Source: an uncultured Nitrospira sp. (GTDB lineage Bacteria; Nitrospirota; Nitrospiria; Nitrospirales; Nitrospiraceae). From it: a stretch of 64,000 nt of DNA. The position numbers were made by a program, and so were the translations under genes. The notes below the pieces were generated by a model that saw nothing but the letters and a program-made list of their open reading frames with translations, was not told where the DNA came from and did not search any database. Positions within the stretch are counted from its first letter, which is position 1. Every line of letters begins with the position of its first letter. Positions 18,220-27,233 of this stretch are shown piece after piece. Location: NCBI GenBank assembly GCA_902500775.1, contig CABVRZ010000013.1:1-64000 (forward strand), given 5' to 3'.

Positions 18220-20187
18220 CTAGTGCCCCGAGGCAGTGGACACAGCGCTCGTCGACTCCTTGGCATCACCTAACCCGTCGACACCGAAGTAAAACACACG
18301 CGTCCCCTCAACCACATCCAGAATAATCCTACGCCCGTCTTGCCTCACGCCTCCTTGCGGCAACAGAGTCCACCCGAGAGGAACTTCGAGTACGGCACCC
18401 GTGATCCGTCGTGGCGCATCCATGGATACTGCCATTCGACCGGCTTTGGCCACAACCTCGACTTGCAACGCATTACGCGCCGACCACCAATCCCCAAATT
18501 CCCGCATCGATCCAAACCAGGTCCAATTCTTGACCGCATCATAAAATTGCTTCTCGAAGTCCAGCTTGTGATCAAGTATGTTTGGATGGATCAGCACCAC
18601 GACACTGCCACCATATCGGGCAATCTGCTTCGCCAGCGTCAGGGCCTGTGAGATTCGCTGTCCCATCGGCGGGAGTTCTTCATCTTCAATCGTTACAGGA
18701 AATTCAAAGATGTCGACCTCGGCTTCCGACAACCGATCATAGGTCATCTGGTACGGCAAATGAGTTAAGGAATTGTTAGCCGTCGCCGCGGAACTATATC
18801 GAAATCCAGTTGCAACTAAGGCTTGGGGCAGGCCGAACGGATTCGATAGCTCACCGGGCCGAAACGAAACCATCGTAGGACCACCCCCTAGCCGATCGAT
18901 AAGAAATTTGCTCACCCGCAGTTCACCGAGAATCGTCGCGCCATAGGCCTTTGAGCGATTTTTTACGAATGGACGGTAACTGGGATACCGCTCCTCTCCT
19001 GTTCCCATTTGAAAACTGCTGAATGAGGCAGAGTGGGCAACGGTGTGGCTAGCTAACTCCATACCAAGGTCGGCCAGTCTGGCAAGATGTTGCACCCCTT
19101 GTTCATTGAAAAAAATGTCGTCGTTATAGTCCCGAATGTATTTCGACTGGATAAAGTAGGTTCCGGTCAGCCCCTTGCTTCGTTCAAACTCTGCATAGGT
19201 AACCGCATTCGCCATGGACTCCGTAAAATCGACATCGTGCGTAAACATCACGGAAAGCCGTTTTCCGAACGGGACCGTGCCGATCGTCACCGCATTCGGC
19301 TCTCCCATTTGGTACATTCGTTTCAATACACGCAACCAGACATCCAACGTGGGGTCGAATCGGTTATCAAAACTAGTTGTGAACCCATCAGTACGGTTGT
19401 TATAGCCTTTCAATAACAGTGCGCCGAGATCGATGCCGATTGCATAAGCGTGCCCCCTGTCATAGTCCTTTGCCGTCATCGCCACCGACCCATCGGGATA
19501 ACTGCCAAGCACTCCCCTCGCCTGCCCATAGCTGTAGGTCCCGACAGCATTCTCCTCTTTTCCGTTTAATTTGGTCACCCATTCCGCTGGGTCGGTCATC
19601 CGTTCCATGAGGGGATGGGCTCGATTCCAGCGAATCTCCCGATTGTGCAATGCGACCGTCACGTCTGAATACCCAAAAACTTCTTCGAGCCCCCCACCCA
19701 ACACCTGGGTGGCAATCAAGGTGCCGCCGTTACGCGGAATGGCAGCCAACGCGCGAATTGCCTCACGCGAAAAGGATGTTCCCCTAATCATGGGATAGAC
19801 CAGAATGACCCGATGCTTGAGTGCCTCCTGATAGTCTCGCGTGACAACAAACGGTACACCGATGGACTTCAGCCCATGCGCCAATCCCAACCAGTTCGAT
19901 CGTTCCTCCGTCAGCAGTACGGCCAACCGACTGGGACTACCGACGGCATATTTCTGTGGAGATGATGGACTAGATGGTGCCACAACCGTCTTCTCTGTCG
20001 GTCCCGTGAGACCTTGGAAGACAAACAGGTCTTTTGACTGAAGTGTCGGTGGCTCCGAGTCAGTGAACTGGACGTGAAACCATCCCACGAGACCTAATAG
20101 GGAACAGGTAATCGCTCCAAACACAATCGGACCATGGAATGGCTTTGTCATCGGTGTGGTCAAGAAGGGATTCAGATGAATGATCAA
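18220..20187 (-). CDS. membrane-anchored polysaccharide-deacetylase-like protein, 655 aa
   Basis: A membrane anchor near residues 18-40 (GPIVFGAITCSLLGLVGWFHV) is followed by a periplasmic region whose first part resembles a glutamine-amidotransferase-like fold (AVLLTEERSNWLGLAHGLK). The NodB-type deacetylase domain starts near residue 310, with THDVD for metal and base, the second metal motif SHTVAHS (HxxxxH) and RPGELSNPFG. A C-terminal beta domain follows. Such proteins remove acetyl or related groups from cell-wall or exopolysaccharides. The substrate cannot be named, and no glycosyltransferase is nearby. A stretch of about 200 bases upstream separates it from gene fragments. Confidence 0.75.
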   Translation of the reverse strand: MIIHLNPFLTTPMTKPFHGPIVFGAITCSLLGLVGWFHVQFTDSEPPTLQSKDLFVFQGLTGPTEKTVVAPSSPSSPQKYAVGSPSRLAVLLTEERSNWLGLAHGLKSIGVPFVVTRDYQEALKHRVILVYPMIRGTSFSREAIRALAAIPRNGGTLIATQVLGGGLEEVFGYSDVTVALHNREIRWNRAHPLMERMTDPAEWVTKLNGKEENAVGTYSYGQARGVLGSYPDGSVAMTAKDYDRGHAYAIGIDLGALLLKGYNNRTDGFTTSFDNRFDPTLDVWLRVLKRMYQMGEPNAVTIGTVPFGKRLSVMFTHDVDFTESMANAVTYAEFERSKGLTGTYFIQSKYIRDYNDDIFFNEQGVQHLARLADLGMELASHTVAHSASFSSFQMGTGEERYPSYRPFVKNRSKAYGATILGELRVSKFLIDRLGGGPTMVSFRPGELSNPFGLPQALVATGFRYSSAATANNSLTHLPYQMTYDRLSEAEVDIFEFPVTIEDEELPPMGQRISQALTLAKQIARYGGSVVVLIHPNILDHKLDFEKQFYDAVKNWTWFGSMREFGDWWSARNALQVEVVAKAGRMAVSMDAPRRITGAVLEVPLGWTLLPQGGVRQDGRRIILDVVEGTRVFYFGVDGLGDAKESTSAVSTASGH

Positions 20188-20386
20188 CCGATATGCATCT
20201 TGGTCGCATGACCATCCAGATCATATCCATCGCACACGCATTCCCTGTCCCTTTTCGGTACTACCAGAGAAACCTTGAGCAGGTTTGGACATCAACGAAC
20301 AAGGACCGATCACACAGTATCGGTACCGGATGAGACGCGAAGGAAGGAATTGGCCATCACAACAAACCATTGCGAGCGAGCGTCAC

Positions 20387-20630
20387 TCACTGTGAGCTTG
20401 TTGGTTCGTTCGCCCGTAACAGTTCCACCAAGCCTTGGATCGTCTTCGGTGCATTGCCCACACTTCGATTGTTCACCAAGACATAAGCCGGTTTGGCTTG
20501 TGCGATCGATTGGTGAATGAGCATCACGGTATCTCTGCGCATCTCCGGAAGTTTCGCCACAATCTTGCCATACGGCGCTGCCCGCTTCTTGGCATCCGCA
20601 TAGATCATTTTTAACGGCGCCAGCAGGCGT
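20387..20630 (-). pseudogene. C-terminal fragment of a DUF72 (YecE-like) gene
   Basis: The translation (IYADAKKRAAPYGKIV, LPEMRRDTVMLIHQSIAQAK, YVLVNNRSVGNAPKTIQGL) closely matches the C-terminus of the intact DUF72 protein at 25061-25972. The DNA is also closely similar from about 20430 to 20630. Upstream, the similarity stops abruptly at CCAGCAGGCG, where sequence from an IS481 remnant begins. It is a partial duplicate or a rearrangement scar. Confidence 0.8.
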
Positions 20631-20905
20631 GCTCACGGGCGCGAATCGCCCAGACGAGGCGTTGGACCGCTCCAGGGACCTGCCGTGTCAGACGTGGCCC
20701 CTTCTTGGCCGCGGCATAGCGCCCAGAAAGGCAACCAGCCCTTCGATTCGGATGGCCTTGAGCCACAGCCCAACCATTTCCCGATGGCGATCCAGTTGGC
20801 GGGCGATCGCACAGATCGAGAGCCCGTGAGTGGCCAACTCTGTTGCTAGGATGAGCCGAGTTCTGGTCTCCATGTCCAGAGTCTACGCTGGACTGTCGGA
20901 TATTC
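20631..20905 (-). pseudogene. IS481-like transposase, N-terminal fragment
   Basis: ATG at 20873 opens METRTRLILATELATHGL with a helix-turn-helix (SICAIARQLDRHREMVGLWL). After a frameshift near 20710 the frame continues YAAAKKGPRLTRQ and VQRLVWAIRAREHA. This is the N-terminus of an IS481-type transposase/integrase; the catalytic domain is missing because the fragment fuses to the DUF72 remnant at about 20630. The stretch up to about 20905 (TGTCCAGAGTC... on the plus strand) may be the element's terminal repeat. Confidence 0.65.
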
Positions 20906-21449
20906 ACGGCAACAATGCGAGGTATTGCGGCTGGCTGGAGATCATGCATTCAGCTACCGACTGAACGCGTCGTACGGCTTCTACTCGCCCATCACGGTAC
21001 GTGGATTCAACGCGTATGGAGGAGGATTTGGCACCGATGGTCATGTTGAACCGGGATCTATGACCACCTTCACCATCGCGGAAGGATATGCGCTTACACG
21101 ACATATCGTTCTGGCACTCGATATCGGATTCCAGACCATCAATGCCACGCACTCTTCTTGGACAGCGGGAGTCGGTGTACAGGGTGAGCCGGCGGTCGTA
21201 GGAAAAGGCTACAGCAATCTTCTCTCCATCGCGCCAGCCATGGGATACCTCTTCACGCAGCACGTCGGGCTGATTGCCGGTCCATGGTTCAGCCTCAGAG
21301 GCAAGAACACCTCTGAATTCTTTGGTGTCGTGGCTGCGCTGCACCTGTTTCTGTTAAGCCTGTCATACTCGAATGCCTTGCGGTTCCCCAGCAACTTAGC
21401 CAGCCTGTTTCGAGAGTCCACTCCATTGCGGTTGTGCTCCCCCGCATAA
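20906..21449 (+). pseudogene. 5'-truncated outer-membrane beta-barrel protein
   Basis: About 175 residues of alternating hydrophobic and polar strands (FSYRLNASYGFYSPITV, ALTRHIVLALDIGFQT, LLSIAPAMGYLFTQHVGLIAGPWF, ALHLFLLSLSYSNALRF) typical of an outer-membrane barrel, perhaps of the phenol-degradation MetA or transporter type. No signal peptide is present and the first in-frame start is a TTG at 20925 inside the barrel, immediately after the IS481 remnant, so the N-terminus appears to have been removed by that insertion. Confidence 0.5.
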
Positions 21450-21681
21450 AGATCTCGAAACCCCAAGTTTTTCCACATTGATGACTTTCAGCTGGCCTAT
21501 GGCCAACCTCGTCTCTACCAGAGGCATCATGAGGTTTCTAAATGAGCTCCGGTGGTGGCTGTAGCCATTGACTCTCTACGCGTTCTTAACGTGCGGAGCA
21601 GTTCTCCTCGCCGACAGTCAGCTCCAACATCAGTCGTCGGATACTGGCGATATTTCAATACATTTATTTTATGAATGACTA

Positions 21682-21710
21682 TTGACATAATTATCTATTT
21701 GTCTATGTCA
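21682..21710 (+). promoter_or_regulatory. candidate promoter with overlapping dyad
   Basis: TTGACA at 21682-21687 is followed after 16 bases by TATGTC at 21704-21709, a plausible -35/-10 pair. The same bases form a dyad, TGACATA (21683-21689) and TATGTCA (21704-21710), which could be an operator covering the promoter. The next gene starts at 21776. Confidence 0.4.
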
Positions 21711-21775
21711 TGCCAGGTCCGATAAGTTGATCTTATGAGAACGTGTTCGCTCAAATATACAGAGGGGAGGGCACC

Positions 21776-22102
21776 ATGATTTATCGAGGTTTGTTGAATG
21801 CAGGCGTCTTATCCGTCGTTGCTACGACAGTACTATTCACCACGTCAACAGTGTTCCCAAGTGACAAACCGTCTGTGAGCGGTGGTGGTATGGAGCTCAA
21901 ACCCAAGACTAGCGTTCAAGAAAAGCTCAACGTGAAAGACCTGGATGAGGAGGTCTCGCACTTAGAAGTCGTGGATTCAAAAGGCAACGCTTACCTCCTC
22001 ATTCCTCTGAGGACCACTGGAGTAAACAAGCCTGTCGTTGCGGAAGATGGAAAGATCATTGTTGAGTATGTACACCCTTATACCGGACGACTTGGTAATT
22101 AG
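21776..22102 (+). CDS. exported hypothetical protein, 108 aa
   Basis: A signal peptide (LLNAGVLSVVATTVLFTTSTVFPSD) precedes an 80-residue domain with DLDEEVSHLEVVDSKGNAYLL. Its form suggests a small periplasmic beta-rich domain. No family was recognised. The ATG at 21776 is preceded by GGGAGGG; an upstream TTG in frame at 21743 would add 11 residues. A candidate promoter lies at 21682-21710. It is followed on the same strand by another small exported protein gene. Confidence 0.7.
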   Translation: MIYRGLLNAGVLSVVATTVLFTTSTVFPSDKPSVSGGGMELKPKTSVQEKLNVKDLDEEVSHLEVVDSKGNAYLLIPLRTTGVNKPVVAEDGKIIVEYVHPYTGRLGN

Positions 22103-22344
22103 CTGGAGTCGACGACCTGGAATCGCTGTGGCTTATCCATGCATGGGAGAGTCGCCACGGCAATGAACCAAGGTGGTCGTCAAGGGAGGGAATCATGAAA
22201 TGGGAGAATCGCAAAGCATACAAACCTGAAGTCAACGGAGTGAAACTCCCAATCTTCCTCGAGAGTGGAATCCTTGGAGTCTGCCGTAAAAGATGCAGTG
22301 CAAACAGTTGCTCTACGCTGTTTGATTCGAGAGGAGGCGTGATC

Positions 22345-22677
22345 ATGAACAAGATTGTCACGGTCCTGGGCTTCATCATCATCGCCAGCTACACCAACCT
22401 GGACCTCTCCTGGGGACACAGTCACCAACCGGCTCTCTCAGATGAAGCAATCGAGTTGCTCCACACGACTCAACCAGTGGACTTTATTGGACCTGTAGTC
22501 AATAGAGATGGCCTATTACAACGCGCAGAGGAACCATCATGGGATTGGTTCAATCTGGTGCATACCGACCCGCATCATGCTTTCCGCGATGCGCCGTACC
22601 GTCCGGCTTTCTCCCAGCACTTTTATGCACCGGACGGCGCCGCTGTGATGTTTGGATGGACGTTCGGCACACCGTGA
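22345..22677 (+). CDS. exported hypothetical protein, 110 aa
   Basis: The ATG at 22345 has AGGAGG 7-8 bases upstream, so it is preferred over an in-frame ATG at 22195 that lacks a sequence match to an export signal. The N-terminus MNKIVTVLGFIIIAS is a signal peptide. The mature part is His-, Asp- and aromatic-rich (HSHQPALSDEAIELL, WFNLVHTDPHHAFRD, AFSQHFYAPDG), which might bind metal. No family was recognised. About 240 bases separate it from the preceding exported protein gene. Confidence 0.65.
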   Translation: MNKIVTVLGFIIIASYTNLDLSWGHSHQPALSDEAIELLHTTQPVDFIGPVVNRDGLLQRAEEPSWDWFNLVHTDPHHAFRDAPYRPAFSQHFYAPDGAAVMFGWTFGTP

Positions 22678-22777
22678 CGAGTGAGATGGAAACCCGTGGA
22701 GAGGCATTGGGAATGAGTGGCGCAGCTCATGCATTTTTGCGACGGCACTTAACTGTCTGGTGTTGGTTACGTGTACC

Positions 22778-23970
22778 TAGCAGGTTATTGTCAAACTGCC
22801 GTATGCGAAGCGTGTGTGTCCCGACGGGAGTCGCTGCGGGTTCTGATTCTGGGCTCCTGTGCGGCTGAGGATGGGCTCCTGAGTTGTCCTCATCGGCCCG
22901 CTGCCACGCCCCTCTGCTGTCAGCCTCCTCTACAGACCGGAGCTGGAAGTCGGGTCGCCAGTCGCTTCAGATTCAGCAACCAACCCATCAGATACCCCTC
23001 ATCTTGGACCTGCAGCAGCCCACGGCGTTGAAACCGGCGGAACCCATGCCAGTATTTTGCCTCACCCCTCAACTTTTCATTCTTCTTCCGGGCCCGTTGG
23101 GAGAGCTGATAGCCCACGGTCCGACTCAAGTTGCGCACGCGCTGATGGATGGGTTCCTTCGCCGTTGATCCCCAACAAGAGCCGATGGCGGTTTTCCATG
23201 AGCCCGTTGACGGTGCAGCCCACCATCGCCGCCGTCCAATTGCCCTTGCTCGCCAGCTTCGCATCCGGATCGGTCGTCGAGATGTGTGTTTGATCAGACC
23301 GTCGCTCCCCGCGAAATGTGACTGTGGGGTTGCCCGGATCTGACTCTTGCTCTCCGCCCTGATCGAGCGAGCGTATCCGCCGCTTGTACTCTTCTGGCTT
23401 CAGCAACACTTCCATCGGCACAAAGCTCTTATGGGAGGCATTGGCCTGCACCAGGGTGCCATCCAGCGTCGGATGCAGGGGGACCAGCTTCTGCTTGATC
23501 GCGAGGGCTACCGTCTCATCAAAGAGTCGTTCGAGCAGTCCACTCTTCCTAAACCGCCGTTTCCGCTTCTGCGAAAACGTGAAGTGATCCCACGGCGCCG
23601 TGCCAAATCCAGGCCCACAAACCACCGAAGCACCAGGTTCCAAGTCAGCTCACGCACCAAGGCCCGCTCTGACGTGACGCCCAACAGATACCCACCCACG
23701 AGCGTGAGGAACAACTGCTCCGGCGGAATCGAGGGACGGCCCATGTCTGCGTATAGAGGGGCGCACAGTTGTCGAATGCCGGCGGTGTCGATCAACGGCC
23801 GAATCCTCCGCATCGGATGATCAGCGGTCACAAACTGCTCCAGATTGATCTGGTAGAAGAGAGCGGGCTGCGGATCAGATGTCCCCATCATCGGTGAAGT
23901 CCTCCTGATGGGAATCCTTCCTAATCACACCTGCGGTGACAGAGGGAGAGGGGTTGTCAACAACCTGCTA
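22778..23970. mobile_element. degenerate insertion sequence with terminal inverted repeats
   Basis: TAGCAGGTTATTGTCAA at 22778-22794 and TTGTCAACAACCTGCTA at 23954-23970 are inverted repeats (15 of 17 positions match) that bracket the transposase remnant on its two sides. The flanks read CTAG on the left and CTAA on the right, consistent with a YTAR target. The total length is about 1.19 kb. The right terminus contains the stop codon of the LysR gene. The transposase is broken, so the element is inactive. Confidence 0.75.
22920..23891 (-). pseudogene. IS1182/IS5-like transposase, frameshifted
   Basis: The N-terminal part (MMGTSDPQPALFYQINLEQF, PLYADMGRPSIPPEQLF) shows the IS1182-type DUF772 domain. 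After a frameshift near 23600 the catalytic part follows with PTLDGTLVQANASHKSF, bearing the first Asp. A second frameshift near 23110 leads to the C-terminal part with LRGEAKYWHGFRRFQRRG, containing the catalytic Glu, and GWLLNLKRL. Two frameshifts make it non-functional as it stands. Confidence 0.82.
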
Positions 23971-24867
23971 ACTGAGAACCTCCCGACGAGCGGTGTCAAA
24001 GAGGGTCATGACCGCTGGATGTTTCATCCGTCGGTCGACGGTGATGGCATAGAACTTCTGCTTGATAGAATCGACCCGCCGTACCACCTGCACCTGATAT
24101 TGCCGACAGATCTCTTTTTCCATAGCCGTAGACCCAGGGAACAATCCATGGCCTGTTTGTCCAAATGCTTTTAATGTGGCACTATCTTGGAACTCGCCGA
24201 TGACCGTCGGTGTCAAATCGTTTCGTGTCAACCAATCATCTAATAACCTCCGAAGCATCGTATTCGAGGTGGGTAACAAGATCGGTGCACCATTGAGGGA
24301 TTGAGGAAAGGTGCGACGGTAGCGCGCTGCCAACTTCGCGCTCGCAAAGAATGTGACCCCCGACTCACCCATAAGATGGTTGTAGGCCTGTACTTTGATT
24401 GTTGGTGGCGCGGGTGTGTCGGCGATCACCAAGTCCAATCCATGGATCGCCAGGTCAGCCAAGAGCCGGTCCAGTTTGTCCTCCCAGCACACCAGGCGTA
24501 CGGCGGGAAACTGTAGAAACGTGGATGCTAACAGTCGAGTCGCCAGCAGCTTCGGCACGACGTCGACGATGCCCACTGTGAGGCGCAGGGCTCGACCGCT
24601 CCCACGCCCCTTCACGGTGTTCATCAGATCTTGTCCGATGGAAAAGATATCCTCGGCATGCTTGAAGACGACGCGACCTATTTCGGTTAAGACAAGGTGC
24701 CGACCCTTCCGCAGAAACAGCTTCTCTCCGAGCCGGTCTTCAAAAACCCGAAGTTGTGCGCTGATCGTCGGCTGAGCCAACTGAAGCTCTTCGCACGCCT
24801 TGGCGATGGTCCCATGCTTCGCAATCGACCAGAAATAGAGAAGATGGTGGTAATTAAGCCATTCCAT
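23968..24867 (-). CDS. LysR-type regulator, NhaR-like
   Basis: 299 residues from the ATG at 24867. The N-terminus MEWLNYHHLLYFWSIAKHG, with the winged helix-turn-helix LAQPTISAQLRVFEDRLGEKLF, is typical of the NhaR subgroup, which in E. coli activates a Na+/H+ antiporter gene in response to sodium. A substrate-binding domain of two Rossmann-like lobes follows from about residue 90. An ATG 69 bases upstream would add a Ser-rich tail unlike the family. Its TAG stop codon lies in the inverted repeat of the neighbouring IS, so the natural C-terminus may have been changed by the insertion. Confidence 0.85.
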   Translation of the reverse strand: MEWLNYHHLLYFWSIAKHGTIAKACEELQLAQPTISAQLRVFEDRLGEKLFLRKGRHLVLTEIGRVVFKHAEDIFSIGQDLMNTVKGRGSGRALRLTVGIVDVVPKLLATRLLASTFLQFPAVRLVCWEDKLDRLLADLAIHGLDLVIADTPAPPTIKVQAYNHLMGESGVTFFASAKLAARYRRTFPQSLNGAPILLPTSNTMLRRLLDDWLTRNDLTPTVIGEFQDSATLKAFGQTGHGLFPGSTAMEKEICRQYQVQVVRRVDSIKQKFYAITVDRRMKHPAVMTLFDTARREVLS

Positions 24868-25060
24868 CGGGATCGCACTATACACCGAACTGGAAGATGA
24901 CTCTAGTTTGCGCGTTGACATGCAGCACCGCGCCATCGGTCAGGACACTCTACTGCGCTGCACCAAACCACAGACCTGCTCTCGTTTGTTTCTCTATTCC
25001 TGCCACGAGAGAGACAATTCCGTCCGAGGGTCCCCTACAACTCCTCTTTGTAAACCAGGG

Positions 25061-25972
25061 TCACTCGCGTACAGCTGACCCTGTTGATCCCAACAAGTCT
25101 GCCAGACCTTGGATCGTCTTCGGTGCATTACCCTCACTTCGATTGTTCACCAAGACATAGACCGGTTTGGCTTGCGTGATTGATTGGTGAATGAGCGTCA
25201 CGGTGTCTCTTCGCATCTCCGGAAGTTCTGCCACAATCTTGGTATACGGTGCTGCCCGCTTCTTGGCATCCGCATAGGTCATTTTTAACGGCGTCAGCAG
25301 GCGCAAGACCGTGAAAGGTGCTGTGAAGGTCTCCTGTAGCCGCTCGTGTTGCTCAGCTAGTGACGGCATGTAAGACCAATGGTTATACACGTGCGCGACG
25401 CCATGAGACTCCAACATTCTCCGATACTCAGGGCTAAGGAGACCGGCATTCCTGATCTCAACCGCGTACTTAAACTCCTTGGGAAGCTGATCGAAGAAGT
25501 TGTCGAGCCGAGTGGTGAACTCTGCGATCGACAGATCGTGACGTTGGAACTCGAATAGAAATGGGCCCGTGCTGTCCTGGAACTGAGCCTCCCGAAACGG
25601 AGTGAGTACGAGGTCCCTGAAGAGCTGCGCATCAAGAAACCGGAGGTTCCGTGTTCCAGCCTTCTGCCCATATCGTGGGTGTGGCGCGAACACTGGCACG
25701 GTGATATCCTCCCAAACCTTGAAACACATCTCCGCCTGTTCCGGCATCTGCTCACGATAGGCCAGGAGTTGCCGGCTCGTGGGTGGCCGATAGAAGGTGG
25801 CGTCATTCCCGACCGTACGGAAGAGCGGGGAGCCGTTATGCTGGAATTGCCAATACTCCGACAGACATTGTTTGGTAAAGGTGCTAGTCGGATAGTCCTT
25901 GAGGTACACCTGCCCCTTCCACCCCTCGTAGGTCCAGGTCGAGGTGCCGAATCTGACCAACGGCGCGATCAT
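25061..25972 (-). CDS. DUF72 (YecE-like) protein
   Basis: 303 residues. It has the DUF72 hallmarks FGTSTWTYEGWKGQVY near the N-terminus, ATFYRPPT, FLFEFQRHDLS, and KFKYAVEIRNAGLL-type and NNR segments. The family adopts a TIM-barrel fold in the cytosol; its biochemical function is unknown. The ATG at 25972, preceded by GGCGGG, puts the first strand at the N-terminus as in relatives; an ATG at 26011 is the alternative. It follows the LysR gene's start region on the same strand. A duplicate of its 3' end lies at 20387-20630. Confidence 0.88.
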   Translation of the reverse strand: MIAPLVRFGTSTWTYEGWKGQVYLKDYPTSTFTKQCLSEYWQFQHNGSPLFRTVGNDATFYRPPTSRQLLAYREQMPEQAEMCFKVWEDITVPVFAPHPRYGQKAGTRNLRFLDAQLFRDLVLTPFREAQFQDSTGPFLFEFQRHDLSIAEFTTRLDNFFDQLPKEFKYAVEIRNAGLLSPEYRRMLESHGVAHVYNHWSYMPSLAEQHERLQETFTAPFTVLRLLTPLKMTYADAKKRAAPYTKIVAELPEMRRDTVTLIHQSITQAKPVYVLVNNRSEGNAPKTIQGLADLLGSTGSAVRE

Positions 25973-26108
25973 ACGCCCGCCATGTTCATTCGTGAGGCAT
26001 CCCACTCCCATGAAAGTGAACCATCGTAACTGACATCTGGTGATGGAAAGACAGATGGATGAGCGGTTTCTACCCGATTAATATTTGCGTCGATCATTCG
26101 GTGGTCAA

Positions 26109-26185
26109 CTACCGAGCCCCGTTCTGCGGTTCCCGATCTACCGTAAAGACGAACGCCCGTTCCCCAAGCTGCACATCCGCGATCA
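26109..26185 (-). pseudogene. C-terminal scrap of a DUF2294 gene
   Basis: Read on the minus strand it gives IADVQLGERAFVFTVDREPQNGAR and a TAG, almost the same as the C-terminus of the intact DUF2294 protein at 37329-37673 (DVQLGERVFVFTTDRELQNGAR). Only the last 24 codons remain. It is evidence that this gene family or its 3' end has been copied around the chromosome. Confidence 0.7.
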
Positions 26186-26278
26186 GCAATGTTGGATTTC
26201 ATGGCTTGGCCTTCATCGGCTGTCACACAACGAGAAGTCGCTCGATGGAGGCGTGTACGGCGCGGTCCTACCAGGATG

Positions 26279-26521
26279 CTATGAAAGAATCGACAGTGGA
26301 ACGGATCGTCGACAAGAGGCGAAGACAATCGGTAACTGGGTGACTTCGGCCCACGACAGCATCGTGATCTCCTGGCCGACCGAAAACGAGTGAATCAGCA
26401 GGAAGAGACCGAAGCTGAGAGCAAGGATGCCGGGCCAGATCAGCGAGAGAGAGCCAAGCACCAAGGCGAACACCACCGCGGCCACTAGGTCGTAGGCAAG
26501 TTGGCTTTTGGCTGTGACCAT
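26279..26521 (-). CDS. small two-helix membrane protein, 80 aa
   Basis: ATG at 26519-26521 with AGGAGAGG just upstream. Two hydrophobic segments, YDLVAAVVFALVLGSLSL and PGILALSFGLFLLIHSF, make it an inner-membrane protein with a soluble C-terminus containing QEITMLSWAEVTQLP. The family is not recognised. It is isolated between the DUF2294 scrap and a gene-free gap. Confidence 0.65.
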   Translation of the reverse strand: MVTAKSQLAYDLVAAVVFALVLGSLSLIWPGILALSFGLFLLIHSFSVGQEITMLSWAEVTQLPIVFASCRRSVPLSILS

Positions 26522-26560
26522 ACCCTCTCCTTTCCTGGATTGCTCGCGGCGGACAAACAC

Positions 26561-27233
26561 GAGCAGTGTTGGTTGTATGTACGTACGATATCTCCTAAGG
26601 AGACCGCATTAGCAACAGAGAAAAAGACCTAGTCGCAGGTAGGGCTATTGCCAGAGTGGTAGCTGATCCAGCTCCACGTCAACACCGAAGCCGATCCGTG
26701 CCTGCCCACACGGTCGACGTGATTCATCACTCACATCCATGAGCGATTCCATTGCACATATCACTGGTCCTTGCGTTCTTGTGAACCACGTGGCGATCTT
26801 CGCCCCGAAACATGTCGGGTTGCTTCATCCGACGTTACAATGCCGTATCGGCAATGAAGAGACGCAGTAGTACGACGTAGCAGCGGCATGTGAAGCAAGG
26901 GACGGTGGATTCGAAACGCACGGAGATGCTGATGTGCGGGTCGCAAGTCATGATGTGCGAGGAGGAGTCCGCTCTCGAAGAACGCGGGTGTCAGTAGCCG
27001 TGATCGATGCCCCGATCTACCATCAAACGACACCGAATTGAAGACTTGACAGCGACAGGTCCAAACAGTTGTACTACGGGACTTTGACCCTATGGGGTAT
27101 TACTATTTTATACGTATGGCGGTGATCATATTAAGCGAAAGGGAAGCACTCATCCGACAATAACCCATCCATCACTCTTGACCATAGCGAGTGGGCCCAT
27201 TACGACGGCGTTAATTTGATCGCAACTGCTATG
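26561..27233. other. gap upstream of nqrA, no supported gene
   Basis: No frame here has both a ribosome binding site and plausible protein composition, although one plus-strand frame near 26930-27000 (EMLMCGSQVMMCEEESAL) could be a decayed gene. The last 150 bases are the nqr promoter region. Confidence 0.4.
27084..27112 (+). promoter_or_regulatory. candidate nqr operon promoter
   Basis: TTGACC at 27084-27089 and TTTATA at 27107-27112, 17 bases apart, are the best -35/-10 match upstream of nqrA. The distance to the start codon is about 120 bases. Only sequence resemblance supports it. Confidence 0.3.

Noticed and set aside
26761-27033. 90-codon minus-strand frame upstream of nqrA
   Set aside because: His- and Arg-rich, repetitive composition and no ribosome binding site; likely chance.
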